This document shows positions 59,968-63,640 of a stretch of DNA of 63,640 nt, one piece after another (the stretch's first letter is position 1; every line of letters starts with the position of its first letter). A program made the position numbers and the translations under genes. Below the pieces are notes generated by a model. The model was not told the origin of the DNA. It saw only the letters and a program-made list of their open reading frames with translations, and ran no database searches. The DNA is taken from NCBI RefSeq assembly GCF_003946915.1, contig NZ_RPOC01000024.1, positions 1-63,640 of the forward strand. Direction: 5' to 3'. The stretch comes from Flavobacterium ustbae (lineage in GTDB: Bacteria > Bacteroidota > Bacteroidia > Flavobacteriales > Flavobacteriaceae).

Positions 59968-61221
59968 ATGCCAAAATTTTTATATACAAGCTTTATTTTC
60001 CTTTTTATTTTCACTTTAGCAAAAGCGCAAGAAAAAGAAATTGACCCTCCTTATAATATCAAAACTGTTTCTTTTATTCAGAATGGCAGTAATGTTGTTC
60101 CAATTTTCGAATTAGGAGCTTCTTTTTCGTTTCAATTTGATGATTTATTTGGCAATGAAGCCAATTATTATTTTGAAATCATTCATTGCGATTACAACTG
60201 GATTCCAACAGAGATTCCAAAAACAGACTATGTATTAGGTATGGACAATCAGAGAATTACAGATTTTTCTAATTCGTTCAACACCTTGCAAGTTTATACG
60301 CATTACAGACTTTCTTTTCCTAACCAGTTTACGCAGCAATTACGCCTTTCAGGAAATTACATGCTTAAAATTCTGAACGAAGACAGAGAAGTTGTTTTTT
60401 CGAGAAAATTTATTTTGTTTGAAAGTCATTGTACGGTTGGAGCTCAGGTAAAAAGAAGCCGAAACCTCAGTAACATTGATTACAAACAGAATCTTGAATT
60501 CACCATTTTGTCTAACGATATTGCTTTTCAAACTCCATTACAAAATGTAAAAGTTGTTTTACTGCAAAACGGAAACTTTCATACCGAAATAAAAAATATT
60601 GTCCCGCAATACACAATAGGCAATCAGCTGATTTATAAATATGATAAAGAAACCCAGTTTTGGGGCGGAAACGAGTTTTTGTATTTTGAAAACAAAGACA
60701 TTCGCGCGGCCAGCAATAATGTGGCTAAAATAGGATCTAACAATGATATCTACAATGCTTTTTTATATACGAATGCAGCAAGAGGAAACCAAATTTACAC
60801 TTTGTATGAAGATGTAAACGGGAACTTTGTGGTGAAGAATATTAACGGCTCTAATAATGATATCGAAGCCGATTATGCTTGGGTTTATTTTAGTCTTTCT
60901 GCTCCTGCTTTTAGAATGAATAAAGACATTTATATTACTGGAATGTTTAATAATTATAGTATTTCGCCAGAATATAAAATGGACTACAATAATGACAAAG
61001 GCGTTTTTGAAAAAGCTATCATGATCAAGCAAGGTTTTACCAATTTTCAATATACTGTTGCAGACAAAAAAGGCGCTATAGATTTTGAAAATGCTATTGA
61101 CGGAAACTTTTATCAAACGGAAAACGAGTACACCATTTTGGTATATTATAAAGAGGCGACCGACCGTTATCAGCGTGTAATTGGAAAAGGAAATGCAAAC
61201 TCTATCAATATAGTCAATTAA
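59968..61221 (+). CDS. type IX secretion system plug protein (DUF5103 family)
   Basis: 417 residues from the ATG at 59968, which begins a signal peptide (MPKFLYTSFIFLFIFTLAKA). The longer frame adds 25 residues before it and is unlikely. The body is beta-rich with IYNIKTVSFIQN-like start (YNIKTVSFIQNGSNVVPIFE), NYYFEIIHCDYNWIPTEIP and FMNKDIYITGMFNNYSISPE-type segments typical of DUF5103. In F. johnsoniae a protein of this family plugs the SprA translocon of T9SS. This agrees with the gldBC pair elsewhere in the window. It directly follows the SNF2 gene. Confidence 0.88.
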   Translation: MPKFLYTSFIFLFIFTLAKAQEKEIDPPYNIKTVSFIQNGSNVVPIFELGASFSFQFDDLFGNEANYYFEIIHCDYNWIPTEIPKTDYVLGMDNQRITDFSNSFNTLQVYTHYRLSFPNQFTQQLRLSGNYMLKILNEDREVVFSRKFILFESHCTVGAQVKRSRNLSNIDYKQNLEFTILSNDIAFQTPLQNVKVVLLQNGNFHTEIKNIVPQYTIGNQLIYKYDKETQFWGGNEFLYFENKDIRAASNNVAKIGSNNDIYNAFLYTNAARGNQIYTLYEDVNGNFVVKNINGSNNDIEADYAWVYFSLSAPAFRMNKDIYITGMFNNYSISPEYKMDYNNDKGVFEKAIMIKQGFTNFQYTVADKKGAIDFENAIDGNFYQTENEYTILVYYKEATDRYQRVIGKGNANSINIVN

Positions 61222-61259
61222 AACAATGTTAAGGTTTTAGTTTAAATGATTTTTTTTTG

Positions 61260-61267
61260 TAGCTTTG
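61260..61267 (+). promoter_or_regulatory. -7 promoter element of apaG
   Basis: TAGCTTTG (TAnnTTTG) 33 bases before the ATG at 61301. A palindrome-like CTATAACACTCACATATATA follows in the leader; nothing more specific is recognised. Confidence 0.5.
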
Positions 61268-61300
61268 CCACTATAACACTCACATATATACGGCGTTAGT

Positions 61301-61687
61301 ATGGTTTCTCAAATTACACGAGGCATAAAAATATCTGTTTTGACTAGTTTTGAAGGTACATACTTCAAAAACTACAAGATCCATTTTGCTTTTAGTTATG
61401 TAGTTACCATCGAAAATCACAGTAAAGATTCTGTACAGTTAACTTCGCGTCACTGGGAAATTTTTGATTCACTAAATGATTTAGAAGTGGTAGATGGCGA
61501 AGGTGTAATTGGTAAAAAACCAGTTTTAAAACCTGGCGAAAACCACACTTACAGTTCTGGCTGTTTATTATCATCGCCTTACGGGGCAATGAAAGGTCAT
61601 TTTAATATGATCAATTTTACTACTACAAAAACATTCAAAGTAATTGTTCCTACTTTTAGAATGTGTGCTCCTTTTGCATTAAATTAA
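61301..61687 (+). CDS. apaG: ApaG domain protein
   Basis: 128 residues, the normal length. The fold segments FAFSYVVTIENHSKDSVQLT, SRHWEIFDSLNDLEVVDGEG and LKPGENHTYSSGCLLSSPYG match ApaG (fibronectin-like beta sandwich). The old link to Co/Mg efflux comes from genetics in enterobacteria; the biochemical role is uncertain. A lone gene with its own promoter. Confidence 0.94.
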   Translation: MVSQITRGIKISVLTSFEGTYFKNYKIHFAFSYVVTIENHSKDSVQLTSRHWEIFDSLNDLEVVDGEGVIGKKPVLKPGENHTYSSGCLLSSPYGAMKGHFNMINFTTTKTFKVIVPTFRMCAPFALN

Positions 61688-61733
61688 GATATAATTTACA
61701 TCTATAGCTTTTATCGTTATCTTAATCATAAAT

Positions 61734-61767
61734 TTGTCAATTTATTAATTTATCCTTTGTACTTTTG
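61734..61767 (+). promoter_or_regulatory. promoter of pruA
   Basis: -33 TTG at 61734-61736 (within TTTG), 23 bases, then -7 TACTTTTG at 61760-61767. Both elements fit the Bacteroidota consensus. The start codon is about 73 bases downstream. Confidence 0.6.
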
Positions 61768-61840
61768 TGCAGCGTTAGATTATTCGTAACAAAACAAATC
61801 GTCTGACTTTAAATTGTCTAATTCACAAATTTTAAATAAC

Positions 61841-63466
61841 ATGCTTAAAGGATTTTTTCATGTACCAAAAGCGGTAAACGAGCCTGTAAAAAGCTACGCA
61901 CCAAACTCACCAGAAAAAGCTGCTGTTCAGGCTGCTTATACCACAATGTGGAATTCTCAAATTGACGTTCCTTTACATATTGGAAGCGAAGAAATTAGAA
62001 CTGGAAACACAAGAAACATTACAGCTCCTCATGATCACCAGCACGTAGTTGGAAAATATCATTTGGCTGAAAAACAACATATTGAAAAAGCGATTGCAAA
62101 TGCTCTTGAATCAAGAAAAGCATGGGCAAACATGGCTTGGGAACAGCGTGCTGCTATTTTCTTAAAAGCTGCTGAACTTATCGCAGGACCATACAGAGCT
62201 CGTATTAACGCGGCTACAATGATTGGTCAGTCTAAAAATATTCACCAGGCAGAAATCGATGCTTCTTGCGAGTTAATCGACTTTTTACGTTACAATGTTG
62301 AGTTTATGACTCAAATCTACAACGATCAGCCAAAATCAGATTCTACAGTTTGGAACCGTGTTGAATACAGACCATTAGAAGGTTTTGTTTACGCTATTAC
62401 TCCATTCAACTTTACTGCTATTGCTGCGAACCTTCCTGCAAGTGCTGCTATGATGGGTAACGTTGTGGTTTGGAAACCAAGTGATAGTCAAGTATTCTCA
62501 ACAAAAATTATTTTAGACGTTTTCAAAGAAGCTGGAGTTCCAGACGGAGTTATCAACGTAGTTTTTGGAGATGCTTTAATGATTACAGATACTGTTTTAG
62601 CTAGCCGTGATTTTGCTGGTGTTCACTTTACAGGATCTACTCACGTATTTAAAGATATTTGGGCTAAAATTGGTGCAAACATCCACAATTATAAAACATA
62701 CCCAAGAATCGTTGGAGAAACTGGTGGTAAAGATTTTATCATTGCTCACCCAAGCGCAAACGTAAAACAAGTGGTTACAGGAATTACTCGTGGTGCATTT
62801 GAATTCCAAGGACAAAAATGTTCTGCAGCATCTAGAGCTTATATTCCACAAAGTTTATGGCCAGCTGTAAAAGAACAATTAATTGCTGATGTAAAATCTA
62901 TGAAAATGGGTTCTCCAGAAGATTTTGGAAACTTTATTACAGCAGTTATTCACGAAGGTTCTTTTGACAAATTAGCAAGTTATATCGATCAAGCTAAAAA
63001 AGATGCTGACGCAGAAATCATCGTTGGAGGAAATTACGATAAATCTAAAGGTTACTTTATTGAGCCAACGGTTATTGTAACAACAAATCCAAAATATACT
63101 ACAATGGAAACTGAGTTGTTTGGACCAGTTATTACTATTTATGTTTATGAAGATGCAAAATGGGAAGAAACTCTTGAATTAGTTGATACTACTTCTGAGT
63201 ACGCTTTAACAGGAGCTGTGTTTAGCCAAGACCGTTATGCTATTGAGGTAGCTACAACTAAATTACAAAATTCAGCTGGTAACTTCTATATCAACGACAA
63301 ACCAACTGGAGCGGTTGTAGGAATGCAGCCATTTGGTGGAGCAAGAGCTTCTGGAACTAACGATAAAGCGGGTTCTGCATTGAACTTGTTACGTTGGGCT
63401 TCTCCAAGAACTATTAAAGAAACTTTTGTAACTCCAGAAGATTACAGATATCCCTTCTTAGGTTAA
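61841..63466 (+). CDS. pruA: L-glutamate gamma-semialdehyde (P5C) dehydrogenase
   Basis: 541 residues from the ATG that begins MLKGFFHVPKAVNEPVKSY; nine extra codons to a TTG are unlikely. It oxidises glutamate semialdehyde, the product of proline breakdown, to glutamate with NAD. The family motifs are AITPFNFTAIAANLPASAAM, the catalytic Glu in VGETGGKDFI (near residue 295) and the catalytic Cys in EFQGQKCSAASRAY (near residue 328). It is a stand-alone enzyme without the proline dehydrogenase domain of PutA; the latter gene is not in the window. Cytoplasmic. Confidence 0.96.
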   Translation: MLKGFFHVPKAVNEPVKSYAPNSPEKAAVQAAYTTMWNSQIDVPLHIGSEEIRTGNTRNITAPHDHQHVVGKYHLAEKQHIEKAIANALESRKAWANMAWEQRAAIFLKAAELIAGPYRARINAATMIGQSKNIHQAEIDASCELIDFLRYNVEFMTQIYNDQPKSDSTVWNRVEYRPLEGFVYAITPFNFTAIAANLPASAAMMGNVVVWKPSDSQVFSTKIILDVFKEAGVPDGVINVVFGDALMITDTVLASRDFAGVHFTGSTHVFKDIWAKIGANIHNYKTYPRIVGETGGKDFIIAHPSANVKQVVTGITRGAFEFQGQKCSAASRAYIPQSLWPAVKEQLIADVKSMKMGSPEDFGNFITAVIHEGSFDKLASYIDQAKKDADAEIIVGGNYDKSKGYFIEPTVIVTTNPKYTTMETELFGPVITIYVYEDAKWEETLELVDTTSEYALTGAVFSQDRYAIEVATTKLQNSAGNFYINDKPTGAVVGMQPFGGARASGTNDKAGSALNLLRWASPRTIKETFVTPEDYRYPFLG

Positions 63467-63473
63467 TTGTTTG

Positions 63474-63503
63474 TTTCAGGTTTAAAGTTTCAAGTTTAGA
63501 AAC
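63474..63503. repeat. GTTTCAGGTTTAAAGTTTCA-type short repeat
   Basis: Direct words GTTTCAGGTTT and AGTTTCAAGTTT lie just after the pruA stop codon, in the same position as other short-word repeats here. Only about 30 bases, so weakly supported. Confidence 0.4.
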
Positions 63504-63531
63504 TTATCATATAAAAAGCCGATTCTTGAAA

Positions 63532-63640
63532 TAGACTGCACCCAAAAGTTTAGACAAATTTATAATTAAGTTTGATAATAATGAGCTCGATATTTTATCG
63601 GGCTCATTTTGTTTAGATTTGATTTAATTCTTTCGTTATT
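63532..63640 (-). mobile_element. IS3-family insertion sequence, 3' end (cut by window edge)
   Basis: The plus-strand end ACTGCACCCAAAAGTTTAGACA (about 63535-63556) matches the left-edge IS end ACTGCCCCCAAAAAGTTAGACA apart from a few bases. OrfB's stop codon lies 10 bases inside it. Orientation is the same (minus) as the left copy. About 109 bases are visible. Confidence 0.75.
63566..63640 (-). CDS. IS3-family transposase OrfB, C-terminal fragment
   Basis: The minus strand reads NNERIKSNLNKMSPIKYRAH then YYQT and a TAA stop at 63566-63568. The motif NNxRIKxxLxxMSPxxYR is the usual end of the IS3-family DDE transposase (OrfB). The catalytic part is outside the window. Confidence 0.8.
   Translation of the reverse strand, partial: NNERIKSNLNKMSPIKYRAHYYQT

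Overview
The window looks like a chromosomal piece of a Flavobacterium-type bacterium (Bacteroidota, Flavobacteriia). The evidence is low-GC DNA, gliding/type IX secretion genes (gldB, gldC, a T9SS plug protein), promoters with the Bacteroidota -7 element TAnnTTTG, lipoproteins with Bacteroidota-style lipoboxes, and many short intergenic repeat families. Both ends run about 110 bases into IS3-family elements in the same orientation (start of OrfA at the left, end of OrfB at the right). That pattern fits a draft contig ending at multicopy insertion sequences.

Layout. 1-1868: an accessory strip on the 3' side of a tRNA-Arg gene, holding an IS end, a possible gene tail, a HEAT-repeat protein and a suppressor-of-fused (SUFU) domain protein. 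1950-19075: yqeY, then the whole division and cell wall (dcw) cluster on the minus strand, read mraZ-rsmH-ftsL-pbp-murE-mraY-murD-[four-helix-bundle gene]-ftsW-murG-murC-ftsQ-ftsA-ftsZ and closed by a strong terminator. 19453-23894: hydrolase and engB, gldB-gldC, nadE, a LuxR-type response regulator. 23989-32155: dnaG, a beta-barrel/anti-sigma/ECF sigma group, a polyprenyl diphosphate synthase, a lipoprotein, tandem palindromic repeats and rlmN. 32585-36599: two YceI genes with matching CRP/FNR-type promoters, a porin-like barrel, a third YceI-like gene, and an LEA-like lipoprotein behind a possible sigma-54 promoter. 36711-45331: O-methyltransferase, dioxygenase, PAP2 phosphatase, tatA, M1 peptidase, and a coupled operon of three carboxypeptidase-regulatory-like proteins plus a DUF6702 protein; then pepE and two tRNA-Gly genes. 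45848-63466: acetyltransferase, two convergent L,D-transpeptidases, a DUF5916 barrel protein, gpmI, DUF445, map, a GxxExxY nuclease-fold protein, methyltransferase, SNF2 helicase, T9SS plug, apaG and pruA.

How the genes fit together. The dcw cluster supplies lipid II synthesis (MurC, D, E, G, MraY), its septal polymerase/transpeptidase pair (FtsW, PBP) and the divisome (FtsZ, A, Q, L). It is probably autoregulated by MraZ through five phased AAAGTGG-type boxes. murF and ddl are not in the cluster.

The most unusual signal is a set of short-word intergenic repeats arranged as inverted pairs. One pair exactly fills the murD-ftsW gap and encloses a four-helix-bundle (23S rRNA intervening-sequence-type) gene. 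A second copy of the same repeat next to tRNA-Arg is an empty hairpin. A different inverted word pair encloses the GxxExxY (predicted PD-(D/E)XK) gene between map and a methyltransferase. This suggests small cargo-bearing intergenic palindromes. That is an inference and needs comparative genomics.
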